Shown here: piece after piece, positions 46,776 to 55,446 of the stretch
How positions within the stretch are numbered: position 1 is the first letter of the stretch
Layout: every line of letters starts with the position of its first letter
Assembly: GCF_001499675.1 (NCBI RefSeq)
Contig: NZ_LN609302.1
Location: 2,327,896 to 2,391,895 of the forward strand
Source of the DNA: Acetobacter ghanensis
GTDB taxonomy: Bacteria; Pseudomonadota; Alphaproteobacteria; Acetobacterales; Acetobacteraceae
Direction: 5' to 3'
DNA: 64,000 nt
Translations under genes and position numbers: made by a program
The notes under the pieces: generated by a model
Databases searched by the model: none
What the model saw: the letters and a program-made list of their open reading frames with translations, nothing else
What the model was told of the DNA's origin: nothing

Positions 46776-47732
46776 CTACCGCTGCGGAACAAAAACGCCA
46801 GATTGCCCACCGCCAGCCCTATACCGCTCCAAATAAAATGGTACACAGGCCCGCACGCTCTGCGGCACAATACCCAGCACCTCAAACCCCGATTCCGCAG
46901 GCGACACAACATTATCCTGCGAGAGCATGAGCAACTGGTCACGCGTTAGCATTTTGCCCGGCAGGCGTTCCAGAACAGCCGCCTGTAACCGCGCCACCAC
47001 ATCTGGCACGCGCACAATGGGCTTATTCCGCTGCGTCTGCTGCAAGGTAAAGGCGGCAATGTCCTGCATGGTCATGACCTCTGGACCACCCAACTGCCAG
47101 ACACGACCAGCAAGGTCCGGCGTAGTGGCCAGACGCGCCACAACCTGCGCCACATCACCCACATAAACAGGCTGCACGCGCGTGGTTGCCCCATAAACCG
47201 GCATAAAGGGCGCATAGCGGGCCAAAGCCCCAAATAGATTAAAAAATTTATCTTCCGGCCCAAAGATAACAGAAGGACGAACAATGGAGGCATCCGGGCG
47301 ATATTGCCGCACCAAAGCCTCCCCCGCTGCACGACTGCGCCCGTAAGCCGATGGCGCCGTATCCGACGCACCGAGCGCAGACATATGGACATAGCGGGCA
47401 CCCCCCGCCTCCGCCGCCAACCGGGCAACACGCCCTGCGCCCTCCACATTGACCGCCTGCAAACTCTGCGAGGAGGAAGAAGACAGAACCGCTGCAAGAT
47501 TAACCACAACCTCGGCCCCACGCACCACGCAGGCAACAGTGCTATCGTCCAGCACGGAGGCATAAAACGGCGCAACCTGCCCCACGCGCCCCATAGGCCG
47601 CAGCAAAGCCCCCAGATCTGGCCGCCTACTGGCAACCCGCACCATGTATCCGGCCTGCGCCAGACACTGCACAACGTATTGCCCTACAAAGCCGTTCCCA
47701 CCCAGCACGGCAGCAATTCTGTTTCCACTCAT
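46776..47732 (-). CDS. NDUFA9-like atypical short-chain dehydrogenase (complex I-associated type)
   Basis: About 318 residues from the ATG at 47732 (MSGNRIAAVLGGNGFVGQYV). The N-terminal Rossmann motif GGNGFVG binds NAD(P); YGRSRAAGEALVRQYRPDASIVRPSVIFGPEDKFFN is the typical block of the complex I NDUFA9/epimerase-like group, in which the catalytic Tyr-x3-Lys is altered (here Y-x3-R-A). Bacterial relatives are annotated as NADH:ubiquinone oxidoreductase-associated or NAD-dependent epimerases. The substrate is unknown. It precedes gltD on the same strand but is separated by an AT-rich gap that probably holds the gltD promoter. Confidence 0.82.
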   Translation of the reverse strand: MSGNRIAAVLGGNGFVGQYVVQCLAQAGYMVRVASRRPDLGALLRPMGRVGQVAPFYASVLDDSTVACVVRGAEVVVNLAAVLSSSSSQSLQAVNVEGAGRVARLAAEAGGARYVHMSALGASDTAPSAYGRSRAAGEALVRQYRPDASIVRPSVIFGPEDKFFNLFGALARYAPFMPVYGATTRVQPVYVGDVAQVVARLATTPDLAGRVWQLGGPEVMTMQDIAAFTLQQTQRNKPIVRVPDVVARLQAAVLERLPGKMLTRDQLLMLSQDNVVSPAESGFEVLGIVPQSVRACVPFYLERYRAGGGQSGVFVPQR

Positions 47733-47917
47733 GCCCGTATCCCTTTTAATACCCTGCGTTCTGCACGCCACACGCACTGTGTTGCATTCATTCCGAACAG
47801 GCCAGAGCAGGGGCTGACACAAATTCGTCAAAAAAAATCATTTTACCTGTTGACGCTAGCAGGCCTGCGGGGTAAATGCCTCTTCACCAGCCCAGAACAC
47901 TCCGGGTTGCCATTTGA

Positions 47918-48004
47918 GCCCAGATGGCGGAATTGGTAGACGCGCAGGTTTCAGGTACCTGTGGCCGAAAGGTCGTGGAAGTTCGAGTCTTCTTCTGGGC
48001 ACCA
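47918..48004 (+). tRNA. tRNA-Leu (anticodon CAG)
   Basis: An 87-base class II tRNA. Acceptor arms GCCCAGA and TCTGGGC pair, with A and an encoded CCA. The anticodon stem CAGGT/ACCTG encloses the loop TTCAGGT (anticodon CAG, reading CUG). A long variable arm (GGCCGAAAGGTC region) and the T arm GTTCGAGTC follow. The long arm confirms leucine. Confidence 0.95.
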
Positions 48005-48034
48005 AATTCTTCTTCCAAAGAATTTACTAAGTCA

Positions 48035-48065
48035 AGCAGCCCCCGCAAGGGGGCTTCTGCTTTTT
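48035..48065 (+). terminator. Terminator after tRNA-Leu
   Basis: AGCAG-CCCCC-GCAA-GGGGG, a three-base bulge, then CTGCT and TTTTT: a GC-rich stem with a T run, 30 bases downstream of the tRNA. Confidence 0.8.
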
Positions 48066-48108
48066 CAGGGCCCCGCAGCCTCACCAAGCCGCCGGGCATA
48101 GCAACATT

Positions 48109-49044
48109 CTAGCCCGCAAGCCCTGCCCCAGCCGATGCAAAATATAGATTAACTGCCCGGCACATAGCGCCCGCCACCATGGCCCTATGCCCCGCCTGCC
48201 GCAAAGCAGCCTCATCCAGCCGATTGGACATAAAGCCCATTTCCACCAGAACAGAAGGAATCTGGGCGGATTTGAGAACGGCAAACGCAGCATGGCGATG
48301 CGGATGCGTTAAAAGCTGCACGCGGGACTGAAAAGCCGTCACAACAGCCTGCGCCATGTGGGAAGACCCCTTGCGCGTTTCTTCCGTTACCAAACTGGCC
48401 AGAATACGCTGCACCTCGGGCGAGGCCCCATGCACCATGGGACCACCAAACCGGTCTGCGCTGTTTTCAGTCCGGGCCAGATCCGCCGTCTGGCTATCGG
48501 ACGCGCCATGCGCATGGGTGTACACGCTTGCGCCCCTTACACTGGCATTGTGCAACGCATCCGCGTGCATGGAAATAAAGAGCGATGCACCATGCTGCTG
48601 GGCCATATCCACCCTGCCACCAAGCGGAATAAAATGGTCACTGGTACGTGTAAGCGCCACACGGTACCGCCCGGTCGCCAACAACTGACGCGAAAGCTCC
48701 TGTGCGGCAGCCTCAGCCACATGCTTTTCATATGTTCCAGAAAAACCAATGGCTCCGGGGTCCTTCCCCCCATGCCCAGGGTCCAGCATGACGAGCGGCT
48801 TGGGGGGCGCTGCCCGCCCAACCACGGCTGGCGCATGAACGGGCACCTTTTTGCCACCCGCAACAGTGCGTGCAAGGGCTGCCCCGCCACCGCAAGCCAG
48901 CACACCCCCAGCCACGGCACCAAGAGCCACGCCGGACAGGATATTTCTGCGCAGCATGGGTTGATGCGAGGATGATGGATGCAGCAGAAGCGTGTCCGAC
49001 CGTACCTGGTCCGGCCTGTGCGGTGCCATAAAGCGCGCCTTCAT
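48109..49044 (-). CDS. N-acetylmuramoyl-L-alanine amidase (AmiA/AmiC type)
   Basis: A periplasmic zinc amidase that cuts the stem peptide from peptidoglycan during cell separation. The catalytic domain has LVMLDPGHGGKDPGAIG (first zinc His), the second ligand Glu in TYEKHVAEAAAQELS, SLFISMHADA (His) and the catalytic Glu in PSVLVEMGFMSN. A twin-arginine signal is seen as MLRRNILSGVALGAVAGG. The start is uncertain: ATGs at 49044, 49029 and 48957 are all possible, the last giving the tightest Tat signal. No AMIN domain is visible, so septal targeting must differ from E. coli AmiC. It ends opposite tRNA-Leu. Confidence 0.88.
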   Translation of the reverse strand: MKARFMAPHRPDQVRSDTLLLHPSSSHQPMLRRNILSGVALGAVAGGVLACGGGAALARTVAGGKKVPVHAPAVVGRAAPPKPLVMLDPGHGGKDPGAIGFSGTYEKHVAEAAAQELSRQLLATGRYRVALTRTSDHFIPLGGRVDMAQQHGASLFISMHADALHNASVRGASVYTHAHGASDSQTADLARTENSADRFGGPMVHGASPEVQRILASLVTEETRKGSSHMAQAVVTAFQSRVQLLTHPHRHAAFAVLKSAQIPSVLVEMGFMSNRLDEAALRQAGHRAMVAGAMCRAVNLYFASAGAGLAG

Positions 49045-49522
49045 ACCTAGTTTTCTATGGTAACAAGTGTGCCCGAAAAATGGCAAAAAAATAACCACTC
49101 ATTTACAGCCCAAAGCCTTTATTACGAATAGCTTGCAGTCTTGCGGTATTTGGGCCATGCTTAATGTGCATGGCATCTGGGCATGAGTGTACCTGCCGTG
49201 CGCCCTGCTTGTTTTTTCTTTTGGACGTTGTGTCTGCGCGGCATTATCCGCCACCACCTTACGCCCAAAAGCCTTAATTAAGCGATGACTGAAGGATACA
49301 AGACCATAGCTCGCCCCATTGCCCTGAGTATCTCGGCCAGACCACAGGCATCCGTATGCCTGCCGGGCACTGGCACGCGGCTACCAGCGGGCCTTGCAGG
49401 CACCTTCGGTTTTCCTGTTCACGCCTGTTTATATCCGCTGGAAGCGCCCCTGCTCCGTGCTGCGCCACGTTGGCAAAAGCGCCGCTCAGGCTGGCCACCA
49501 GCGCACCGGAGTTTTTCTTTTT
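49045..49522. other. Non-coding leader region of rne
   Basis: About 480 bases between the amidase and rne starts, the longest gap in the window. No ORF with coding features fits; an in-frame extension upstream of rne to 49394 has no family match. It contains a hairpin GCCATGC...GCATGGC (49154-49174) and a TTTTTTCTTTT tract near 49210. Long leaders used for autoregulation by the enzyme itself are known for rne in other bacteria, and I infer the same here. Confidence 0.5.
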
Positions 49523-52336
49523 ATGTCAAAGCGGATGCTGATCGACGCAACACACGCAGAAGAAACGCGTGTTGTTGTGATGGATGGAAATAGACTTGAA
49601 GATTATGATGTTGAATCTGCTGCAAAAAAGCAGCTCAAAGGCAATATCTACCTAGCCCGCGTTATTCGCGTAGAGCCCAGCCTGCAGGCCGCCTTTGTTG
49701 AATATGGTGGCAACCGGCACGGCTTTCTTGCCTTTAGCGAAATCCACCCGGACTATTACCAGATTCCGGTTGCCGACCGTGAAAAGCTGCTGGCCCTGCA
49801 GGCGGAAGAAGAAAACCTGATGGAGGACGGCGCGGCCGACTCCGATGAGGACGATGCTTCCAGCAACGCTGACGACACCGAGCAGAACGAAGCCCGCAAC
49901 ACAGCGGATGCCGAAACACGCGAAGACGGTGAAGACCAGCAGGACACGCCTGAATACGTAAGCGGTGAGACCGACACCGGCGAAGAAGCCCTTATTCAGA
50001 AGCGCATTGCCCGCTTCCTGCGCAATTACCGTATTCAGGAAGTTATCCGCCGCCGTCAGGTTCTGCTGGTGCAGGTCGTTAAGGAAGAACGCGGCAACAA
50101 GGGTGCTGCGCTCACCACCTACGTCTCGCTCGCTGGCCGTTACTGCGTGCTTATGCCCAACGCCCTGCGTGGTGGTGGGGTTTCGCGCAAGATTACCTCC
50201 GTGGCCGACCGCCGCCGCCTGCGCGACATTGTGAGCAGCCTGAACCTGCCCCGCGGCATGGCCATGATTGTGCGGACCGCAGGTGCCCAGCGCCCCGGCC
50301 CCGAAATTACGCGGGACTGCGAATATCTGCTTCATCTATGGGACGACATTCGCGAGCATACGCTCCAGTCCATGGCTCCGGCTCTGATTTACGAGGAAGC
50401 CAGTCTGGTCAAACGCGCCATCCGCGATGTGTACACGCGGGATGTGAGCGAGATCGTGGTGGATGGTGAGAGCGGGTGGAAAGCAGCACGTGACTTCATG
50501 CGTATGCTCATGCCTCAGCACGCCGAAAAAGTGCGCCTGTGGAGCAAGGAGCACCAGCCCCTCTTCACCCACTACCACGTAGAAGGGCATCTGGATGCCA
50601 TGTTCTCCCCGGTGGTGTCGCTCCGGTCGGGCGGGTATCTGGTTATCAACCAGACCGAAGCGCTGGTCGCCATTGACGTGAACTCCGGCAAGGCCACCAA
50701 CCAGCGCAATATTGAAGAAACCGCCTTCCGCACCAATCAGGAAGCAGCGGATGAAGTGGCCCGCCAGCTCCGCCTGCGCGATCTGGCCGGGTTGATTGTC
50801 ATTGACTTTATTGACATGGAATCCCGCCGCCACAACGCCACAATCGAACGCCGCCTCAAGGACGCGCTGCGCCATGACCGCGCCCGTATCCAGATCGGCT
50901 CCATATCGCACTTCGGGCTGTTGGAAATGTCCCGCCAGAGGCTCCGCCCCTCTGTGGCGGAAGCTGCCTTTACGGTTTGCCCGCACTGCAACGGTACCGG
51001 CATGACCCGCAGCGTGGAAAGCTCCGCACTGCATGTGCTGCGCTCCGTGGAAGAGGAAGGCGCACGCCGCCGTGCCTCCGCCATTACGGTGCATGTGGCG
51101 GCCGAAATTGCGTTCTACATCCTCAACAACAAACGGGACTGGCTGGCCAACATCGAGCAGCGCCACCAGATGGAAGTGCTGTTCTCCCCGGACAACACAC
51201 TGCCTGCGCCGGAAATCCGCATTGAGCGGCGTGGTCATGCCCGCCCGGCACAGGCTGCCCAGCAGCAACTGCCGCCGGTTGAAAACGTGGACGTGGACAC
51301 ACCCGCAATTGCTGCGGCACCAACCGCCGACACGCCAGCGACGCCTGTTCCGGAAACAGCAGAAGCCGCTACGGGGGATGAAGAGCCACGTCGTCGCCGC
51401 CGCCGTCGCCGCCGTCGTGGGGGTAACGGGAATGGCAACGGCAACGCCGCGGCACAGGGCCAAAACGGCACATCTGCTCCGACGGAAGGCGCGGACGAGG
51501 CCGAAAACGCGGCACCTGCAACAGACGATGCCGCTCCGGCTGCACCCGTTGCCGCACAGCAGGACGCAGCGGATGGGCACCTTGTGCCCGGTCGCCGCAG
51601 GACCCGCCACTCCCGCGTGCAGCGCCAGAACACCGAATCGGCTACGGAGCAGCGCGTTACCATTGAGGAAGGCCCAACCCCCCGTCCGCAGCGCGCGGTA
51701 TGGACAGGCCCAACCCCGGCCAACCCGTTTGGTGACGGACCAGACATTTTTGAACTGCTGGAAAACAGCGTGCAGACCAAATCTGCCCCTGCCCCCGCAG
51801 TCAAGGAAGTTGTCCGTACGGATGTGGTTGTCGAGGCCCCCGCTCCTGCTTCGCAGGCGGAAGCTCCGGCTGAGGTTGAGGCACCTGCGGCCCCTGCCAA
51901 GCCCACCCGCCGCCGCACAACACGCAAGACGGCTGCTGCCAAAAAGGCAGAAGCCCCAAGTGTGAGCGCCGAGGAAGCGCCGGAAGCAACACCCGAAGCC
52001 ACCCCGAAGGCTGATACGGACGTCGCCGCCGAGGCCGCGCCCAAAAAGCCAACTCGCCGCCGTACAACGCGCAGCAAGGCCGCTGCGGCAGACACGGCAG
52101 CAGAAACGGTGCAGGATGCCCCCGAGGCCCCGCAAAGTGCTGAGCAGGCCGAACCCAAAAAGCCGACCCGCCGCCGCACAACGCGCAAGACCAGCAAGGA
52201 CACCGCTCCTGCGGCCGAAGCCACAGCGGCACCTGCTGCTCCCACGGAAGAAAAGGCCGAGCCTCTGGTGCAGCCTATCGTGATTGAGGACAGCCCGCCC
52301 GCCACCCGCCGCCGCACGGGCTGGTGGAAACGCTAA
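49523..52336 (+). CDS. rne: Ribonuclease E
   Basis: A 937-residue endonuclease, the scaffold of the RNA degradosome. The start MSKRMLIDATHAEETRVVV at 49523 is the usual alphaproteobacterial N-terminus. An S1 domain (KKQLKGNIYLARVIRVEPS) is split by an acidic insertion of about 80 residues (97-175), typical of alphaproteobacteria. Catalytic aspartates are in LVAIDVNSGKAT and LIVIDFIDMESRRHN, and the zinc-link is CPHCNGTG. The C-terminal 360 residues are disordered, with an Arg run (RRRRRRRRRRG) and three copies of a KPTRRRTTR motif, probably RNA-binding. A long leader precedes it and a hairpin follows. Confidence 0.96.
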   Translation: MSKRMLIDATHAEETRVVVMDGNRLEDYDVESAAKKQLKGNIYLARVIRVEPSLQAAFVEYGGNRHGFLAFSEIHPDYYQIPVADREKLLALQAEEENLMEDGAADSDEDDASSNADDTEQNEARNTADAETREDGEDQQDTPEYVSGETDTGEEALIQKRIARFLRNYRIQEVIRRRQVLLVQVVKEERGNKGAALTTYVSLAGRYCVLMPNALRGGGVSRKITSVADRRRLRDIVSSLNLPRGMAMIVRTAGAQRPGPEITRDCEYLLHLWDDIREHTLQSMAPALIYEEASLVKRAIRDVYTRDVSEIVVDGESGWKAARDFMRMLMPQHAEKVRLWSKEHQPLFTHYHVEGHLDAMFSPVVSLRSGGYLVINQTEALVAIDVNSGKATNQRNIEETAFRTNQEAADEVARQLRLRDLAGLIVIDFIDMESRRHNATIERRLKDALRHDRARIQIGSISHFGLLEMSRQRLRPSVAEAAFTVCPHCNGTGMTRSVESSALHVLRSVEEEGARRRASAITVHVAAEIAFYILNNKRDWLANIEQRHQMEVLFSPDNTLPAPEIRIERRGHARPAQAAQQQLPPVENVDVDTPAIAAAPTADTPATPVPETAEAATGDEEPRRRRRRRRRRGGNGNGNGNAAAQGQNGTSAPTEGADEAENAAPATDDAAPAAPVAAQQDAADGHLVPGRRRTRHSRVQRQNTESATEQRVTIEEGPTPRPQRAVWTGPTPANPFGDGPDIFELLENSVQTKSAPAPAVKEVVRTDVVVEAPAPASQAEAPAEVEAPAAPAKPTRRRTTRKTAAAKKAEAPSVSAEEAPEATPEATPKADTDVAAEAAPKKPTRRRTTRSKAAAADTAAETVQDAPEAPQSAEQAEPKKPTRRRTTRKTSKDTAPAAEATAAPAAPTEEKAEPLVQPIVIEDSPPATRRRTGWWKR

Positions 52337-52346
52337 AACCCGCATT

Positions 52347-52384
52347 GTATTCTGGGTGGGAGGCATTTCTTCCACCCAGAATAC
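52347..52384. terminator. Perfect 13-bp hairpin after rne
   Basis: GTATTCTGGGTGG and CCACCCAGAATAC form a perfect stem around a 12-base loop, 11 bases after the rne stop. There is no T run, so it may be Rho-linked or protect the 3' end. The hisG leader follows. Confidence 0.65.
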
Positions 52385-52463
52385 AGGCTGCCGGTTTTTC
52401 TTCCCGGCCACGTTGTGTTAGGAGAGCAGGCTGCATTTCAATGCCTTGCCTGCCGGAGTTTAC

Positions 52464-53189
52464 ATGAACCAGTCCCTTTCAGACCGCCAGACCGCCAACG
52501 CGCTTGGTTCGGGCCATGACGGACAAATGGTTCTGGCCCTACCCAAAGGGCGTATTCTCAAAGCCGTAACCCCCCTTATGGCAGGCACGGGCATGGCCCC
52601 TTCGGCCGATTGTCTGGGGGACAGCAGCCGCAAGCTGCGCTTTTCCACAGAAGACCCCGGTGTGGATATTGTGCGCGTCCGATCGTTTGACGTCGCCACG
52701 TTTGTTGCCGCTGGCGGTGCACAGGTTGGCATCTGCGGTTCCGACGTGCTGATGGAATTTGACTACCCCGAAATTTATGCACCGCTTGATCTGGGCATTG
52801 GGGCCTGCCGCATTGCCGTGGCCCAGCCTGCCCACCTGCCGCACGACCCGCAGGAATGGGCGCGCTGGTCGGAGGTGCGGGTCGCAACCAAGTACCCAGC
52901 CATCACCCGCCGCTTTTTTGCGGCACGCGGTATTAACGCAACCATTGTACACCTGCATGGGGCTATGGAACTGGCACCCATGCTTGGCCTTTCCCGCCTG
53001 ATTGTGGACCTGGTGGACACGGGTTCCACCCTGCGCGCCAACGGGCTGAAAGAGGTTGAGACCATTGCTCAGGTTTCCAGCCGTCTGATCATCAACCGCA
53101 CGGCGCTCAAAACCCGCCCCGACCAGATTGACGGCATTCTCTCCCGCTTCCGCAATGCGCTGGCGGGAACCACGACCGCTGCGGAATAA
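52464..53189 (+). CDS. hisG: ATP phosphoribosyltransferase, short form
   Basis: A 241-residue enzyme from the ATG at 52464, catalysing the first step of histidine synthesis (ATP plus PRPP). The sequence begins with a variable tail, then LALPKGRILKAVTPL, FAAGG-type region FVAAGGAQVGICGSDVL and the PRPP loop IVDLVDTGSTLRANGL. It lacks the C-terminal regulatory domain of long HisG, so it should need the HisZ regulatory subunit in a hetero-octamer; no hisZ is seen nearby. hisD follows after 20 bases, forming the start of a plus-strand run through yacG. Confidence 0.95.
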   Translation: MNQSLSDRQTANALGSGHDGQMVLALPKGRILKAVTPLMAGTGMAPSADCLGDSSRKLRFSTEDPGVDIVRVRSFDVATFVAAGGAQVGICGSDVLMEFDYPEIYAPLDLGIGACRIAVAQPAHLPHDPQEWARWSEVRVATKYPAITRRFFAARGINATIVHLHGAMELAPMLGLSRLIVDLVDTGSTLRANGLKEVETIAQVSSRLIINRTALKTRPDQIDGILSRFRNALAGTTTAAE

Positions 53190-53209
53190 TGTAAGGCAGA
53201 TCGGATTCC

Positions 53210-54523
53210 ATGAAACGGCTTGATACGCGTGATGCTGGTTTTGAAAGTGCTTTTAGCGCACTGCTAACCAACCGGGAGGAACAGGGGCAGGAAGTCACCG
53301 GCCCCGTTGCCAACATTCTGGCCTCTGTCCGCAAGGAGGGCGATGCTGCCCTCTGTGCATTGACCGAACGTTTTGACCGTCTGCCTGTAACACCGGAAAA
53401 ACTGGCTTTTACCGCACAGGAAGTAGCGCAGGCCAAAGCACAGGTCAGCCCCGAACTGCTGGACGCGCTCGATGTCGCCGCCCAACGGATTGAGACCTTC
53501 CACCAAAAGCAGCTCCCATCGGACATGCGTTATACGGATGACGCGGGCATGACCTTGGGTCTGCGCTGGATTCCGCTGGATGCAGCAGGCCTGTACGTTC
53601 CCGGCGGCAAGGCAGCGTATCCGTCCTCCGTGCTGATGAACGCCATTCCCGCCAAGGTCGCAGGGGTCAAACGGCTGGCCATGTGCGTGCCAACGCCAGA
53701 CGGGGTTATCAACCCGCTGGTTCTGGCCGCAGCCGACCGTGCCGGCGTGACCGAAATCTACCGTGTGGGTGGGGCACAGGCCGTGGGTGCCATGGCCTAT
53801 GGCACACAGACCATCCGCCCCGTGGACCGTATTGTTGGCCCCGGCAACGCCTATGTGGCCGAAGCCAAACGGCAGGTCTTTGGCCATGTGGGGATTGATA
53901 GCATTGCAGGCCCGTCCGATGTGGTCGTCATTGCCGATTCGGGGTCTGACCCGCGCCTGATCGCACTCGACCTGTTGGCACAGGCCGAGCATGATGAACT
54001 GGCGCAGGCCACCCTGATTACCCCGGATGCAGCCTTTGCCGACACGGTTATACAGGCAGTCAAAGCCGAGCTTAAAGTGCTCACCCGTACAGCCATTGCC
54101 AGCGCCAGTTGGGAGCGCAATGGCGCTGTGCTGGTAGCGCGGGATCTGCTGGAGGCCGTGGAGCTTGCCAACCGTCTGGCCCCCGAACATCTGGAACTGA
54201 TGGTGGATGAGCCAGAGGCTCTGTTTGCCCACGTACGTCACGCGGGAGCGGCATTCCTTGGCCGATTCTGCCCCGAAGCCGTGGGGGACTACGTAGGTGG
54301 CCCCAACCACGTTCTGCCCACATCACGCACAGCGCGCTTTGCCTCTGGCCTGTCGGTTTACGACTTTATGAAGCGCACCACTTTTCTTTCCGGTGGGCCA
54401 GACGCCCTGCGCCGGATTGGCCCTTCCGCCGTGGCTCTTGCCCATGCAGAAGGGCTGGAGGCCCACGCCCTTAGCGTTTCTGCCCGGCTGGATGCTCTGG
54501 CAGCGCAGACACCTAATGCTTGA
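53210..54523 (+). CDS. hisD: Histidinol dehydrogenase
   Basis: A 437-residue zinc enzyme performing the last two steps of histidine synthesis (histidinol to histidine with 2 NAD). Key blocks are LYVPGGKAAYPSSVLMNAIPA, EIYRVGGAQAVGAMAYGTQTI, the DIR-type IVGPGNAYVAEAKRQVFG, the zinc His in LLAQAEHDELAQATLIT, and GPNHVLPTSRTARFASGLSV near the end. It has full length and follows hisG directly. The remaining his genes are elsewhere in the genome. Confidence 0.97.
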   Translation: MKRLDTRDAGFESAFSALLTNREEQGQEVTGPVANILASVRKEGDAALCALTERFDRLPVTPEKLAFTAQEVAQAKAQVSPELLDALDVAAQRIETFHQKQLPSDMRYTDDAGMTLGLRWIPLDAAGLYVPGGKAAYPSSVLMNAIPAKVAGVKRLAMCVPTPDGVINPLVLAAADRAGVTEIYRVGGAQAVGAMAYGTQTIRPVDRIVGPGNAYVAEAKRQVFGHVGIDSIAGPSDVVVIADSGSDPRLIALDLLAQAEHDELAQATLITPDAAFADTVIQAVKAELKVLTRTAIASASWERNGAVLVARDLLEAVELANRLAPEHLELMVDEPEALFAHVRHAGAAFLGRFCPEAVGDYVGGPNHVLPTSRTARFASGLSVYDFMKRTTFLSGGPDALRRIGPSAVALAHAEGLEAHALSVSARLDALAAQTPNA

Positions 54524-54592
54524 CCGCCAAGCGCCCCTCAACCATACCTTCTGACCAAACTTCCGTCAGTTTTAACATACACGAAGGATGCA

Positions 54593-54811
54593 ATGTCTAA
54601 AGAAGACATGATCGAATTCAGCGGCACAGTTACAGAACTGCTGCCTAATGCCATGTTCCGCGTAAAGCTGGACAACGAACACGTTATTCTTGCCCATACC
54701 AGCGGCAAGATGCGCAAGAACCGTATTCGCGTTCTGGCAGGTGACCGGGTGAATGTGGAAATGACCCCTTATGACCTGTCCAAAGGTCGTATCACCTTCC
54801 GCTTCAAGTAA
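54593..54811 (+). CDS. infA: Translation initiation factor IF-1
   Basis: A 72-residue OB-fold protein that binds the ribosomal A site during initiation, nearly identical to the standard bacterial factor: [20 protein letters not shown] at the start, [19 protein letters not shown] in the middle and [11 protein letters not shown] at the end. A GAAGGA site lies 6 bases before the ATG. It starts 69 bases after hisD and ends 2 bases before maf, so it probably shares a transcript with maf and the RNase G-like gene. Confidence 0.98.
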   Translation: MSKEDMIEFSGTVTELLPNAMFRVKLDNEHVILAHTSGKMRKNRIRVLAGDRVNVEMTPYDLSKGRITFRFK

Positions 54812-54813
54812 GC

Positions 54814-55446
54814 ATGACGTCCTCTGACCAGTTACAAGCGGGGCGGAATATAGCCCCCCTTCTGGTTCTGGCATCCGCCTCGCCACGGCGTATTGCCCTG
54901 CTGGCGCAGATCGGGCTTGTGCCCGACCGCGTTCTGCCAGCCAATATTGACGAAACACCCGCCAAAGGTGAGGTCCCCCGGGTGTATGCCCAGCGTATGG
55001 CCGCCCAAAAAGCCCACGCCATTGCCAGCACACTAACGGAACCGGCTCTGGTTCTGGCTGCCGATACGGTTGTCGCTCTTGGCCGCCGCATCCTGCCCAA
55101 GGCGGAGGACCGGGACACGGCGCGCTACTGCCTTGAGCACCTGTCCGGCAGGCGGCATACGGTGCTGACATCCGTTGTGGTGGCACCCACCGCCAGTTGG
55201 GCACAGGGACGGCACGGGGCACGGTTGGTGGAAACCGCTGTGACCTTCTCCCGCCTCACGCCATATCAGATTGATGCCCTGCTGGATGCCGGAGACTGGT
55301 CTGGCAAGGCCGGTGGCTACGCTCTGCAAGGCCATGCCGCAGGCTTTATACGCGCCTTGTCCGGCAGTGCCTCGGCCGTTATTGGCCTCCCCCTGTTTGA
55401 AACAGCCCAACTGCTACGTGGGCAACCCGGTGGCTGGCTAGCGTGA
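54814..55446 (+). CDS. maf: Maf-family nucleoside triphosphate pyrophosphatase
   Basis: A 210-residue house-cleaning pyrophosphatase, family Maf/YhdE/YceF, which hydrolyses dTTP/UTP or modified nucleotides. The signature LVLASASPRRIALLAQIG (residues 17-34), the VLAADTVVALGRRILPKAED acidic block and the GDWSGKAGGYALQG motif are present. Substrate preference between the YhdE and YceF types is not certain by eye. The gene starts 2 bases after infA, and its stop overlaps the next start as GTGA. Overproduction of relatives blocks septation, hence the name. Confidence 0.94.
   Translation: MTSSDQLQAGRNIAPLLVLASASPRRIALLAQIGLVPDRVLPANIDETPAKGEVPRVYAQRMAAQKAHAIASTLTEPALVLAADTVVALGRRILPKAEDRDTARYCLEHLSGRRHTVLTSVVVAPTASWAQGRHGARLVETAVTFSRLTPYQIDALLDAGDWSGKAGGYALQGHAAGFIRALSGSASAVIGLPLFETAQLLRGQPGGWLA

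Noticed and set aside
51390..51420. CGC/CGT-rich tract as a possible tandem repeat or CRISPR-like array
   Set aside because: It is simply the codons of the polyarginine run in RNase E; no spacers or conserved repeat unit.
50336..52411. Open frame of about 690 codons antisense to rne
   Set aside because: Composition (Cys, Gly, Arg rich) reflects the reverse of the Ala/Pro/Arg-rich RNase E tail; the sense strand has complete catalytic motifs.
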